A stretch of 64,000 nucleotides of DNA from Panopea generosa. Taxonomy: Eukaryota; Mollusca; Bivalvia; Adapedonta; Hiatellidae. Below, one piece after another: positions 40,501-55,500 of the stretch (positions are counted from its first letter, which is position 1; each line of letters starts with the position of its first letter). The stretch lies in NCBI GenBank assembly GCA_029582155.1, contig CM055898.1, forward strand, positions 18,998,229 to 19,062,228. Direction: 5' to 3'. A model generated the notes under the pieces. That model was not told where the DNA came from. It saw only the letters and a list, made by a program, of their open reading frames with translations, and searched no databases. The position numbers and the translations under genes were made by a program.

Positions 40501-43500
40501 TTGCACTGTTTATCACTCTGTCAGCTAATATAAACTTAATTCATCCATTGCTGATACATGGTGAATTAATGCTTTCAATATTAGAGGTGTCCAAAGGTGT
40601 CTATATGAATTAAAGGGTTGATTTCATGTGAATTAACATTTTGGTATAGTGTAAGATGTCTTCTTTGCTTATGAAGCAGCTGTAGTAACAATAATGACCG
40701 TATTGGATAATAAATATTCCAGTAATAGCCCTTCCATCACAAAACAATCACACTGTTTGTCTTTGTGTGCTCTTTTGCACCAGCAACATTTATAATTGGA
40801 TCAAGACCAGGCTTACACAGTAGTTGTATACAGTTACATCTATCTATAAGATATTGAGTGAGTATATTAACTGACCAAATAGGGGAAATGATGACCTACT
40901 TATGACCTTTGCATTATCAAAATTTACTTTATTTGACTGTGCCTGCATTCTGGAGCCAGTATTTATCATCTGAGTTGACAAAACCTGCACAGTAGCAAAT
41001 AATCATAAATCACAAATACTAAACAGACCAAGTTTGGTAATTAATATCTGATTGATAACCCTTGAATTATCATAAAATAACTTTATTTGGCAAGGTGTCT
41101 TATGCTACAGGTGAGCAATTTAAAGCCATTGTTGAAAATGGTTATGTACAATAAGCTGTCATCTCTGTTACATGCCCTGATGATCGACATGCTGCATTAG
41201 CCCCTACAACAGCATGAACAAGAATCAGGAAAAACATGCTTCATTAACCCCTACAACAGCATGAACAACAATCAGGAAAAACATGCTGCATTAACCCCTA
41301 CAACAGCATGAACAACGATCAGGAAAAACATGCTGCATTAACCTCTACAACAGCATGAACAACAATCAGGAAAAACATGCTGCATTAACCCCTACAACAG
41401 AATGAACAGCCTTTTCTACAGACTTCGATACCTTTTAAAATGATAAAAATGTACTCATTAATGTATTATTTTCCACATAAACATGCAGTGAATTGTAAAA
41501 CTTTTTTTCTTCAGAAATATGTTAGACAGATATGTTAATGATGAGTTCCGGGCGGCAGACAGAGATATCAGCAATAGTAAGTATCAGTCAAATGTACTCT
41601 TACCATCATTAACAAGTTCATGGTCAGGGAGAAATCTGGCTCATATGTTATGATGTTTTATATCACGGCTGTTAATCTGTCATCCATCAGATGAGTAGAT
41701 TTATCTCCCCAGTGTTAACTGTTGTTTTTTTTTATAGTAATGTTATGTTTTTTGTTTGAACAATGAAAGGTTCTTTGTCATATTGTAAAAGGTTCAAGTC
41801 ATCAGGTTTATAATGGTTGAATGTTATATCTTTCCTGGAATGTGGTACTAAATTTGGCAAATCAAGAACATTTCTTTCAAAATTGATTGCTCATTACTTT
41901 CAATTTAAGGCCTGTGTTTTATTACACATTGAGCAATTTTAATACTGAAAATAGCAGAATTTTCTATCCTGCTTTCATGAAATCAGTACTCAAATTGCCA
42001 GTGTCTCCCAACCCTGCAAAACAGATAGTCATTGTGAAATGTTCTTAGATCATATAAGGAGCTCTATAAAATTTTTGAGCTTTAGGTAAAGGGAGATTTG
42101 TAGTCGATATGTAATTTATAATTTTTAAGCAACAGTCTTCAGGAAGACAACTTATTATATTGATATCTGCTTTTGTTTAAGGTGATCATGAAGAATATAA
42201 ACTAAGTATGGAAATGTTATTAATTTTGATTTGATATTTTTTGTTACCTTTTTAGGGTCGTACTTTACCATCACTACTAAAGGTAACACTTCTAGCATGC
42301 TCAACAGCATCAATGGTGAACTTATTTAGTTTCTCTGGGAATGAGCATGTTTAGATGGTGAAAAGTATAAACAAAATTTTGGTTAATTTCATATAAATAT
42401 CTAATATAATTTTACTTGCATGTTGCTATTTATATAGAAAACATTTTATTTTATTTTTTTATTTTTGGTGAATTTTAGGAAAGTACTGGTAGTAAAAATT
42501 GTATTTCATAATTTCACTATTAAAACTGGTGACTGAATTGTCTAAGGCACTGTCTCTAGATCACTTACCTTTCACTGCTAATGTCATAGGTTTGAGTCCC
42601 GCTCACTCCAAAAACTTTTTTAAAAAAAAAAGTTTACAAGTTACTTTCAGAAAGATGGTGGTTTTACTCAGATTCATTCTGAGGTCTTCCTCCATCAGTT
42701 TAACTGGATATGCCACATATACCATGAAATGTGTGTACAATTGCTTTAAACCCCATTAAAAAATTTAATAGTATATTTTCTCTGTTTTCATTTAAAAAAA
42801 AAAAAAAATGGTCGGTGTCAATGAAATAAAAGTTCACCCCAAAACACAGCAAATTGGTATGACCACAGCACTTGCGTCACTTGATGAAATATAATGATAC
42901 TTCTCTGATGTCCAACAATTATTCTCTATCTGTTAATTTTTATTTGTTTTAGTGGTAAAAGAGCAACAGGGGAAGGTTGTCACTGGTAGAACATGCATTC
43001 AGCTAGTCGCCCGCATTTATGCTTTTTGAGTTGTAAGATAATTGAGATTTAACAGTAGTGTTTTTTTTAATATCAGACCAAATTCCTGGTGTTTATATCT
43101 CTTCATTTCATGGTAGATGTCATGTACTTATATTATATAAATTAAAGTTGAAGGTATTTATTAAATTTGTACATGTAACCTGTCTGTATGTGCATGTTAC
43201 TTGTTTCTATGTTGTATGCATGATGCTATAAGTGAAGTGTAAGGGGCATCTACATGTGTTGTACATGCTGACATAATGTACATGCAGATGAAATGTACAT
43301 GCAGAGATGTTTACTTGTAATTTTGAAAGGAAAATCAATATTTTTTGTGTTTTCTATAACAAAAGACACATTGAAACCATGTCTTCCATTATGGCTACAC
43401 AGTTTTTAATAAAACTGGCAGTTATTTGGCATCTTAATCATTAAGTATGACTATGCATTATAAGTTCAGCATGTCACATATATTATTAATTATTTAGTTT

Positions 43501-46500
43501 TGTATTTTATCACAGCATTCATTTGACTATAGCTATTGTTTAACCCTGATCTAACTATTCCATCATTTGTTTTTTAAATCCAATTAATTAAAAAATGAAT
43601 CAGTTGGTCGAAACTCTTACTTTCCGGTGTTAATTATAATTGAATCAGTTGGTCATAAACTCCTACTTTCTGGCATTATCTATAATTGAATCAGTTGGTG
43701 GTAAACTCTTACTCTCAAGCGTTGTCTATAATTGAAATGTTGGTCGTTAACTCTTACTCTCCAGCTTTATCTATAATTGAATCAGTTGGTGGTAAACTCT
43801 TACTATCCGACTTTATCTATTACTGAATCAGTTGGTGGTAAACTCTTACTCTCAGGCGTTATCTATAACTGAATCAGTTGGTGGTAAACTCTTACTATCC
43901 GACTTTATCTGTAATTGAATCAGTTGGTGGTAAACTCTTACTATCCGACTTTATCTATAACTGAATCAGTTGGTGGTAAACTCTTACTCTCAAGCTTTAT
44001 CTATAATTGAATCAGTTGGTGGTAAACTCTTACTATCCGACTTTATCTATAATTGAATCAGTTGGTGGTAAACCTTTACTATCCGACTTTATCTATAACT
44101 GAATCAGTTGGTGGTAAACTCTTGCTCTCAGGCGTTATCTATAACTGAATCAGTTGGTGGTAAACTCTTACTCTCCAGCTTTATCTATAATTGAATCAGT
44201 TGGTGGTAAACTCTTACTATCTGACTTTATCTATTATTGAATCAGTTGGTGGTAAACTCTTACTCTCAGGTGTTATCTAAAACTGAATCAGTTGGTCATA
44301 AACTCTAACTCTCAGGCGTTATCTATAACTGAATCAGTTGGTCATAAACTCTAACTCTCAGGCGTTATCTATAACTGAATCAGTTGGTGGTAAACTCTTA
44401 CTCTCAGGCGTTCTCAATATCTGAATCAGTTGGTGGTAAACTCTTACTTTCAGGCGTTATCTATAACTGAATCAGTTGGTGGTAAACTCTTACTCTCAGG
44501 GGTTATCTATAACTGAATCAGTTGGTGGTAAACTCTTACTCTCAGGCGTTATCTATAACTGAATCAGTTGGTGGTAAACTCTTACTCTCTGGTGTTATCT
44601 ATAACTGAATCAGTTGGTCATAAACTCTTGCTGACAGGTGTTATCTATAACTGAATCAGTTGGTGGTAAACTCTTACTCTCAGGCGTTATCTATAACTGA
44701 ATCAGTTGGTCATAAACTCTTACTCTCAGGCTTTATCTATAACTGAATCAGTTGGTCATAAACTCTTACGCCCAGACGTTATCTATAATTGAATCAGTTG
44801 GTCGTAAACTCTTACTCTCTGGCATTATCTATAACTGAATCAGTTGGCCATAAACTCTTACTCCCAGGCGTTATCTAAAACTGAATCAGTTGGTCATAAA
44901 CTCTTGCTCTCAGGCGTTATCTATAACTGAATCAGTTGGTGGTAAACTGTTGCTCCCAGGCGTTATCTATAACTGAATCAGTTGATGGTAAACTCTTACT
45001 CTCAGGCATTATCTATAATAGAATCAGTTAATGGTAAACTCTTACTCTCCGGCGTTATCTATAATTGAATCAGTCGGTCGTAAAATCTTACTCTCAGGCG
45101 TTATCTGTAATTGAATCAGTTGGTGGTAAACTCTTACTCTCCGGCGTTTTTTTATAACTGGATCAGTTGGTGGTAAACTCTTACTCTCAGGCGTTATCTA
45201 TAACTGAATCAGTTGGTCATAAACTCTTACTCTCGGGCGTTATCTATAATTGAATCAATTGGTCGTAAACTCTTACTCTCCGGTGTTATCTTTAACTGAA
45301 TCAGTTGGTCGTAAACGCTTACTCTCAGGTGTTCTATAACTGAATTAGTTGGTGGTAAACTCTTACTCTCAGGCGTTATCTATAATTGAATCAGTTGGTG
45401 GTAAACTCTTACTCTCAGGCGATATCTATAATTGAATCAGTTGGTGGTAAACTCTTACTATAACTGAATCAGTTGGTGGTAATCTCTTACTCTCAGGCGT
45501 TATCTATAATTGAATCAGTTGGTCGTAAACTCTTACTCTCCGGCGTTATCTTTAACTTAATCAGTTGGTCGTAAACCCTTACTCTCAGGTGTTTTCTATA
45601 ACTGAATTAGTTGGTGGTAAACTCAGGCGTTGTCTATAATTGTATCAGTTGGTGGTAAACTCTTACTCTCTGGTGTTATCTATAATTGAATCAATTGGTG
45701 GTAAACTCTTACTCTCAGGCGTTATCTATAATTGAATCAGTTGGTCGTAAGCTCTTACTCTCCGGCGTTATCTTTAATTGCACCATAGCAGGTTGAGTAT
45801 CATTTGATATTTACAGATGAATATTTACATCTGTTTATTTTCTCGAACCATTTATGGGAATTTTCGTTGTTTAACTGCCATATAAAACTTGGTTTTCCTG
45901 ACATTATGTAATCCGGTGCTGCTATGCTGATTACGTGTGCGGTGGTGTTGAGTAGATTTAATTTAATAATGTATGAAACTAAAGCTGTCGGCACATTATC
46001 ACTCACTCTGTACTTTATCTTTGTCCAGCTTGAGTAATTACACTGATTAATTAATTCACAATCCATTAATCATAATTTAATGTTAAGTTCCTGTTTTAAT
46101 TTACTCTTAATAGTGTTTTTACACTTTATAGTAAACAGATGTAGAATTTGTTACATGCTGCAGGAGTTGTGTATATATTTGAAGTCTACCTCAACCAATA
46201 AAACTGGTTGCCATTTATAACTTGTAATGTTTTGAAAATGACATTAAACCTAAAAAAATATATATAAAGGTACTACTAAAAGCCTTCTTTGTTTTTTAAG
46301 CTAGATAAATTTTAAGGCATACCCGTAACTGTTTGTGTTTCAGGTATAAGTTTCCAGGAGTTTGTGGCAATGTATAAGCGTTTGTTCCTGCAATGTCGCA
46401 GCATTGTTGCTGGCGATGTGTCCGGTATTCTATCCCCAGTCTCACCAAACAAATCACTCTCATCTCCATTAAGCAAGGTATGTGGATAAACTATGTTTCA

Positions 46501-49500
46501 GCTTCACTTTTAAAGGTTGATATCAAGTTATACTCATGTTCACACATCTGTCAGGTGTTTATGTCTATGGACATTTAAACACAAAGATATCAATCTCCAA
46601 GTAGAACTATTTGAAACTCCAATTAAGAAATTAACATTTTTTTCACAGTAGTAGTGGTGCCATGCTAGTTTTGAAAATATGAGTAAAATTTCTTCAAATT
46701 TTTTTTTTTTATATTTCCTTGGATTTTCTAGGTTTTTATACAGTTACAAACTGATCAATACACTTTTTATCATATCATGACCATGAAAGTGTGCAAATAT
46801 GATGCCTTTGGACAAATTTACAAGATCTGAAATTAAGGGTCATTACACGCACTGGGTTATTATTATTTCACCTTGCATGTATATGAATAAAAAGAATTAA
46901 TATCATAACCAGAGAAGAACAACTTATATTTTATGTAAAGCCAGTAAAACTTTGATGGCTCAAACCCGACAGGACTGGTAAAAATAGTTTGACTTAGGGG
47001 CTGTTCGCGCTAAGTATTGTTCAACACAATATACCATGTATGTACATTTAGCTGAGACCAGTTAAGTGGTTCAGTCTAGACATTCGTGTTCGAGTCGATG
47101 AAGTTCTACTGTTAATGTATTCAATTTGATGAAATTGTTGTTAGTTTATATTTATTCAAGTTAAGTTGGGTTATGAGTTAAAATCCCTACCTGACCACAT
47201 TTTTTATGATGATTTGTCATGAACCTTTCTCTGCAGCCATGAGTCCCCCGCCTATGAATATGGACGAAGTAGAATGACTTGCAGATATGGTTTGTCTTTT
47301 ACTGGTTAACCGCCTAGTGTATCCCAGGGACGAAATTATTTGCTCTGATTGTCATTAACTTATTGAAAAATTGTTGAAAAAATGGTGAAAAAAAATAACA
47401 TTCAAAACAAAACAAAAATTTGTACAATTAACATTCTTCATGATGTACATAAACGTAGCTTGCTATATCTGCATACATGATTATTACTTAATTATAAACT
47501 AGGCCAGTAATTCGGAACGAAGTCTCATAGAATCTCGGAACCAGCGGAACTTGGAGAATGGTCCCAAACAACTTCCTCAGGACAACAATACTGATACTGA
47601 GGAGGATTTCTTTGATGACCCCATTCCGACCACACCCACTGGAGGATACAAATCATTTGGCAGGTAATGGTCAGCCATTGATCTTGTATTTCAACCTGAA
47701 TGGCATTATTTACATGCATGAAATGTTGTTTGTCAATGCTAGCTGGAATGATTTTGTTTTATTTGTGCTGTCTGGGTTTTAGGTGAATGAAAAAAGGGAT
47801 TATAATAATGCATGCAGCTTTATATTACACATACATGCAAGTTGGTACATAGAAGCCCGGCTAGCTCAATTGGTAATGCATCTGGCATTCAATCCAGGGG
47901 TCATGAACTTTAACCCCAGCCCAGTCATAGTCTTTGTGATGATTGGTCAAATTTGTTACGTTGCCTTGAGTCTCCCACTGCATGGGAAGGAGTCAGTGAC
48001 TTATAGATATAAGATGTGTCTAGTACTGAATCCAAGCAACAATTGATGTGTGCTAACTACTGTTAAATGACTAAAATACTGTCAAAAAGGGCAAAAAACA
48101 ACAACTTTCAATTAAAAAAACTGCATGTAGCAATTGTTCTATGGTTCAGAATGCCTCTTGTTACATTCACTCTACCATTACAAGTGACACTGGGTCCTCC
48201 GTGGCCGAGTGGTCTAAGGTGCCGTCTCAAGATCACTTAAACTCTCGCTGCTAAAGTCGTAGGTTTGTGTCCCGCTCTCTAAAAACTTTGTGAGAAAGTT
48301 TCCAGTTACTTGCAGAAGGATGGTGGTTCTACTCAGTCTGAGGTCTTCCTCCACCAGTAAAACTAGATGTGCCATATATAACCTGAAATGTGTTGAAAAT
48401 GGCGTTAAACCCGATTAAAAAAAAAAGAAGTGACAACATATTTGATCCTTGCAATTTCCTGATGTATTGTGAAACATATTTTCTTTTGATAGTTGGTTTA
48501 TAATGGTTTGTAATTTATATCTGCTTAATAGTATAATAGAGTGAATGTTTTATATATTTATTATACCAAACTCATAAAAATGTCTCTTTTGCATGATCTA
48601 AATTTTTTAAGCCTATTATATGTGACATTTTTATGGAAGTTGTTTGACAGATACTGCTGATGTAGACATTTTATTGCGTAATCCAGCATAGCGTTATGGA
48701 CATTTTGATGTGCATCCATTTCTGTTTACATTACGACTCCAATTGATAGATTATTGCAGTACTTTCTGGGACAACTTTTGGATAAATAAATTATTCATTT
48801 CATTTCTCAATGGAATATATAAACTGTTGTGTGCAATTTGACAATTGATTTAATATGTAATAAAGCACGTCTGGCAGACAATTTATGCCCATGTTTGCCA
48901 TATTTCTGTCATTTCACTTTGTGGTGGTATGTCTGGGGATTTCATACCAAATTTCTGTATTGTATGTTATTTCATCTGTTACATTGATTTGCATGTAGAT
49001 AATTGATATTATTTTGAAATCTAAAAATGGCATTTATTTATTTGATACATATTGCTAATAATTTTGTATGCTCAATAAAATTTGTATTGGGTTTTATGTG
49101 ATGGTTGTTCAAATGTGGAATAAAACTAAAATGAATGAGTAATTGTGTGATGAATTTAAATGTTTAATTGAACTTCGTCTGAACATTGTTCATGTGAAGA
49201 GTGGTTTGCTTTAGCATGTCTGGTATAAAGCCATGTTAATAATAATGAAGTAAAAAGAACAACAGATTATTTTAAAGATTTGATTATAATGGTATTGTCT
49301 GCACATACATTAACCCAGTTTAAGCGCTGGAACAATCTTTGTATACTAGGAACCAACATGCAGGTACTCAGATTTTAGCATTTAAAGGAACTGTTATACT
49401 TGGAACCAATGTGCAAGTACCCAGTTTTAGCACTGGAACAATCTGGTATACTGGGAACCAACATGCAGGTTCTCAGATTTAAGTGTTGGAACAATCTTTT

Positions 49501-52500
49501 GTAATAGGAACCAATATAAAATTCAAGCATGTTCTTGGCAATTTGAAGACAAAATGCTTGTAACCAGCATATACTTTTACCCAGTTTTAGCTCTGGAACA
49601 ATTTGTTTTATCAATAACAAGCATGCAGGTACTCAGATTTTAGTATGTTCTTGGTAATTTGAACAATACATCATACCGATAACCTGCATATAATTGTACC
49701 CAGCTCATGGTAGCCAGCATGCACACGATTAACATTTGTGATGTTTTATCTGCAGGAGAGCAAGACGTGTTGTGTTGTAATACACATATAATACACATAT
49801 AATATGTCCTAACATTCCTCATATATTCTCCTCATGTATCATACACTCATATAGTCACATGTTCAATAGCAAAACATTGTTATACATTAACTGTATTAAT
49901 TTATAGCCTTTACGTTTGATACTAAAATATAAAATAAAAGCATTAAAGTGTTGGATTTTCTATTGTGAAAATATATGGTTTACAATTTTTTTTGTTAACT
50001 TGTAAATTTTTTTCATTTGAATAGAAACTAATTAGAAATAAAATTTTGAAAGTATAAAAACAATAACAGCTGATTATCTGTTTGTTGATTTGAGTAAATC
50101 AGTCATCAACAGTGTGGAGAATCCACCTAAAATTAGAAACGTAGAACTTTGGTATTTTACTGGTTGCATCTTAGTATAGTTCTATATAAGATGCTAGTAA
50201 CTATGGTGACAAAACAATATTAAAAATCAACAAGGATACCAGACTCAGACCATCTTTTGTACTTCTTGTCACACATATTGAACTTTTTTGAAGAGAAATT
50301 AAAGTGAAATGTATTAAACAAATATGCTATTCTTATGCCGTCAATGAATTTTATCCTTATTATACTGTATATATTTCACTTGTTTGTTACAATTTTTCTT
50401 TTCTTAATCTGTCTTTTCAATTGTCTGCATGCTGATATCATACCAGGCACACTTAAGTATTTTAAGATCTCATTTTTTTCTTATTATTATTTCCTATTAT
50501 TCATTATATTCATCTTAATACAGTTTTAACTCCAATGGATAAGGTGTGGTGATGTCAGCTAATCATCAGAAAATACAAATTGATTATTAACTTAGAATTG
50601 AAGGTGGTTGATTTAATGTTTCAGTACTTGCCAATATGCACCATATTTCTGAGGAACAAAAGTCATTGTTTGGAAGAGAACGATGTATATTTGTATCACA
50701 TTTATTAAACATTAACCATCTAAACATCTCACTGCTGAGATTTTTGGTGTGAGCCCAGCTTTGTCTCATTTAGAATTGCAATTATGTTTGCTAGTTACTT
50801 GTGGCGGGAGGATGGTACTACATGTGTATCATTCTGAGGTCTTCATCCATCAGTAACATTAACTTCATACACATTGTATGACATGTAAGTGTTCAGTGTG
50901 TCATCTTCACCAGCTGTTTACAAACTTCTATCTTATCAACCTTTGTGGTAGAGGAGAATGATGATCTCCTGCTTCATTTACAAACCAGACCCATGTTGAT
51001 TGGTTTGATGTTCAAAACCTCATGGTAACCGTAGCTACAGTAACTATTTTACACACAACAGTGGTGTGAGAAATGATTGAATGTCCAAGATGTTTTTCAG
51101 TATCAGTGTATGAATTAATTTAATCAAGTCTGAAGAACTGTGGGAGTAACGCAAATAGCAGTCAGTGACGTTGAAGCAGAAGATACAATCGACCCCCAGA
51201 TTCTGTTTGTTTGCTAAATTACACTCAACAAAATATTCTCCACTTCAAATAGGTTTTTATATTGTTGTTTTTTCCAAGACAGCTGAGTCAAATTATTAAG
51301 GTCACAGTTATGCACCTCTTGATATATCCAAAGTTTTGCAAGATTTTATTTATTTCTGAAACATTACAATCGATTTTTTCTGCAATCTTCTGTTTATTCC
51401 ACCCCTAATTTATTCATTACACAGATTTTGTTTTAATTCCATCTCTTCTGATTATTTAGCATGTTTTTGCATGGCATAATTTAATACTAGTAGTCAAATT
51501 TATCTGCTTTCATATTGAATTAAAATTTTGAATACTCGATTGTATTGAATTGAGACAATCAAGGTTTATTGTTATTACTTTTAACAACAGAAGTTATTGA
51601 TTTTCTTTAGTTTAAATAGAATACAAAATGATAATTGTGCAAACAGATAAATATGAATATTTAATGTTACAGCATTTAACTTTTACATTTCATTAAACAT
51701 TTTCTCTTTATTGATGGAAACTTGACGGTGTTCATTATCATTTACCTTTATTTATTCTACAATCACATGTTTTATTTGTTTATTTACTTGTTTAAATATT
51801 ATTGCACTTTTGCAAGCAATCTCTGTCACCTGCAGATTGTTTTATACACAGTCAAACCTGTTAGAAGTCGTCTCCATCAGGCATCTTCTTCTAAGGGGTT
51901 TGTGTAAATTATAGCTGTGATTGGTTACTACATTAATCTGTTGTTATGAATATGTCTATTTAGTGCAAATAATCACAAATAAAGGAGGCATCTACCCTGT
52001 TTATTTCCCTATTTTCTTATTTGATTTCATTACAAACAAATGTTTTAATCAGTTACATACCTTTAAAGACAACTTGTACTTGCATACCAGACATGGATAT
52101 ACATCTGTTTCTCCTGGTGTGGATATTTATGGGACTGAAAAAATGCAATCCTAATTGTGACATATAAAATAGAAATGATGTCACGACATCTTAATAGAGA
52201 CTGGTTATAAAGATTTACTATAAATTGAAACAATTATCCAGTATGTCTGGAATTCAAGAAATAATTTGAATGATTTATCACATCAGATAGAAAGTTTATT
52301 TCCTTGAGATAAATGTTTTCATGGTTACTAGGCAGTGCCTGGTTCCTGTCAAAACTTTCATCCCTTATGGTGTGGTATTTTCTATTGTAATCAATGAAAA
52401 GTTCTTATAATCTCTTCTTGAGAGGCCACTTACGACATGTTTGACTGTAGATAAGTTGTTTTTTTACTGCAATTATGCACCATCATTATACCTGTACTAT

Positions 52501-55500
52501 AACAACATTATAGTCAGGATCTGGAGAGCTCTACAGACAGCAGGAAGTCTACATCGTCGTCATCGCGGCCGTCACAAATCCCCGTGTACTCGGCCCTGCG
52601 GAGGTTAGTTTGGTGACCGTGTACCCTAGTTGTGGTGATACGTACCTCACACATCCCTAGCTGATTATTTGTGTGGGCTCATTTACTGCATACATAGAGG
52701 TTTTATATCTTGTAATATTATGCTTGCCATATATACACCCGGAATGGTTAACTAATTATAGAGAAATCTGCATGCAGCATTTGGATTGTAATTATATAAG
52801 TGTATACATTATTACTGTTGTAATGTTCTGCAAATTTGTTTTAACTCAGTTTGTAAGTTACTCTTGGTTGAATGACAGAATCTCTTTGATCCAGTATGAG
52901 TGATACTTTGAGACCTGAGATGGGAGATAACCATTCTTGCAGGACCCATTGTAGTAGCAATTTTGTTATATTATATCAATTAAATACATTACACACTTTG
53001 GAAAAAAACAACTTTCCAGACATAAACACTTAATTCAAGTTGTAAATTGGCTAGAATAATGGCATGAGTTGTATAGATAGGTGAACCATAGTACACGATC
53101 ATACCCATCGGAATTTGACACGTTTCCAAGTTGGTTGTTTAATTCCAATTTCCAGGAATAACATGTTAGTCAAAATCACCAGGGTGGGAGTCGGTTCAAA
53201 CATCTTAATTCCACCTGGTGGCATCATCTGTCTTAATTCTTGCATATTGGGATTTTGTTTTTGTCGCTAATTCCCCAGATATCACTACAAGTTACACAAA
53301 CAAAAGGGTTTTAATTATGACCTGGTCACATTAATAGAATGTTCATTTAAGTGTAAATAATATTATATATTAAAGATTGTAAAACAGAAGCTGTATAAGA
53401 CCATCAACATTTATTAACATGTTTACATTATTAAAAACCCACTGTTTACTGTCTAGATATCTGTAGATGTCTTCTCATTCACTGCTTTCACCATACATTT
53501 GCATACTAAGTAATGTCTCTAATGTATAAATCACCAATCACATTGTATAAATACTAAACATTTACATATTAATGACACATCTAATATATAAATCACAAGT
53601 TGCATTTTACATGTACAACACAATAACGTAATAAGGGCACACCTCTAATGTGTATATCACCAATCACATTGCAAATATTCCAAACATTTGCATATTAAGG
53701 ACACACCTCTTATGTTTAAATCACCAATCACATTGCATATATATATATTCCAAGCATTTACATATTAAGGACACACCTCTAATGTTTAACCTTTTACTCC
53801 ATAGATACATGTTTTCCCACATCAATCACTGAAAGCCTTTGAAAACAGTGCAGGAAGAGTTCAAATTGCTCATAACAAGCAGTCTGAACCCTTCCTGCAC
53901 TGTTTTCCACTCTGTCAGTTAATATAAACATAATTCACCCAATAATTCAAAAGCCTTCTATATTAGGGGTGTCTGAAGGTGTCTGTATTAGAGGTGTCCA
54001 AAGGTGTCTATATGAAGTAAAGGGTTAAATTACCAATCACATTGCATATATATATTCCAAGCATTTACATATTAAGAATACACCTCTAATGTTTAAATCA
54101 CCAATCACATTGTATATACATATTAAGAACACACTAATGTTTAATTCACCAATCACATTGGATATAGTCCAAGGGTTTACATATTAAAGCCACACCTCTA
54201 GTGTATAAATAATTCACCACTCACATTGTATTAACATGTATACACCAAGATATGTGTGAAGATGGAGCTTATCTGTGATGGCTGTTTTGCTTGTGCTTGC
54301 TGATGTAACATTCTCTAATGAAAACAACTGAGCATATAAACAAAACGAGCTTATATGTGCTCAAATGAGCATCAAAGAGAATTTTTGGAATGTTTCTGTA
54401 TGCTTTTATCCAAAAATTGTAACAGTGTGACTGATTTTCATTGTACTGGTACACTGGCTTCGTGTGTTTTATACATAATCAGCATCTTGTAACGCATCAT
54501 GTATAATGCATAATTATAATTGGGCTTGCGTGGGTTGTGTGATGGGTGTATATATGGCATATTTAACTGTTTGTCTTTTACACAGGATTGTATTCAGTAA
54601 CCTCATGTCATATTAACATTGTACCATTGTACTTGTCCTAATGTTTGGGTTTGACGTACATTTACTCATCACGAGACGTGCTGTATTAAGTACTAACATT
54701 GTCTCTACCGTAGAGGATAAATGTCATGTTTTGTATTTGAATGTCATTTGTTTTGACATGTATTTTTGCTATAATCCATTTTTGTCTCCATTTTCTCTCT
54801 CCATTTGTCCTTCATTGTGTTTTCAATATTAGAACGGAGATTATTAACCTAACTTGACTAATCATAAGACACACACCTCATGTTATACCTGTACATTTAA
54901 ATTCACAGATAACCGGCATGTATACTATATATCAATATGAATTACAGATGTTAAATAGTTCTATACAATAACAAACTGTACACCCAAGAACAAACTAAAC
55001 ATGTGGCATGTTTCATGCAAGAAACAAACTGAACATGTGGCATGTTTCATGCAAGAAACAAACTATACATGTGACAAACTGAACATGTGGCATGTTTCAT
55101 GCAAGAAACAAACTAAACATGTGGCATGTTTCATGCAAGAAACAAACTGAACATGTGGCATGTTTCATGTAGAAACAAACTAAACATGTGACCTGTTTCA
55201 TGCAAGAAACAAACTGAACATCTGACCTGTTTTATACATAAATAAGCACACATGTCATTATGTTGAGTACATTTTGTATAATTACAAAAATGTCACATCA
55301 AATATTTGGTACCAGAATGTTTTATATGTGGCACATATGATTCACATACAAAGACTGATTATATGACATGCCACATACAACTGAACAACACATGCCATAC
55401 AATTGTAGCTACACAGGTCATATATACAGTTAAATCAGACATGGATTATAATTACACAAATAATAAATCACATGTCAAATTTTGAAAAACCATACACATG

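Larger units (their letters stand above)
37469..46477 (+). other. CEP43: EF-hand pair encoded by CEP43 exons 7-10
   Basis: Exons 7-10 (57, 71, 62 and 134 nt; 324 nt together) begin and end in phase 0, so the block could be gained, lost or skipped without changing frame. The first loop, DRDKNNEIDKDE (residues 170-181), spans the exon 7/8 junction. The second, DRDISNSISFQE (210-221), spans exons 9/10. Both have acidic or oxygen-bearing residues at loop positions 1, 3, 5, 9 and 12 and a hydrophobic residue at 8, with helix-like flanks (LADARQKFDYY before, FVAMYKRLF after). Calcium binding is inferred from the motif only. Position 6 is N in both loops instead of the usual G. Confidence 0.85.

Noticed and set aside
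37838..45779. CRISPR-like regular repeats
   Set aside because: Units are contiguous tandem repeats without unique spacers, in introns of an animal gene.
52517..52603. Alternative acceptor TCAG for CEP43 exon 12
   Set aside because: Using it shifts the frame and yields a Trp/His/Arg-rich reading without family character, whereas the acceptor at 52513 keeps an SQDLESSTDS-type linker.
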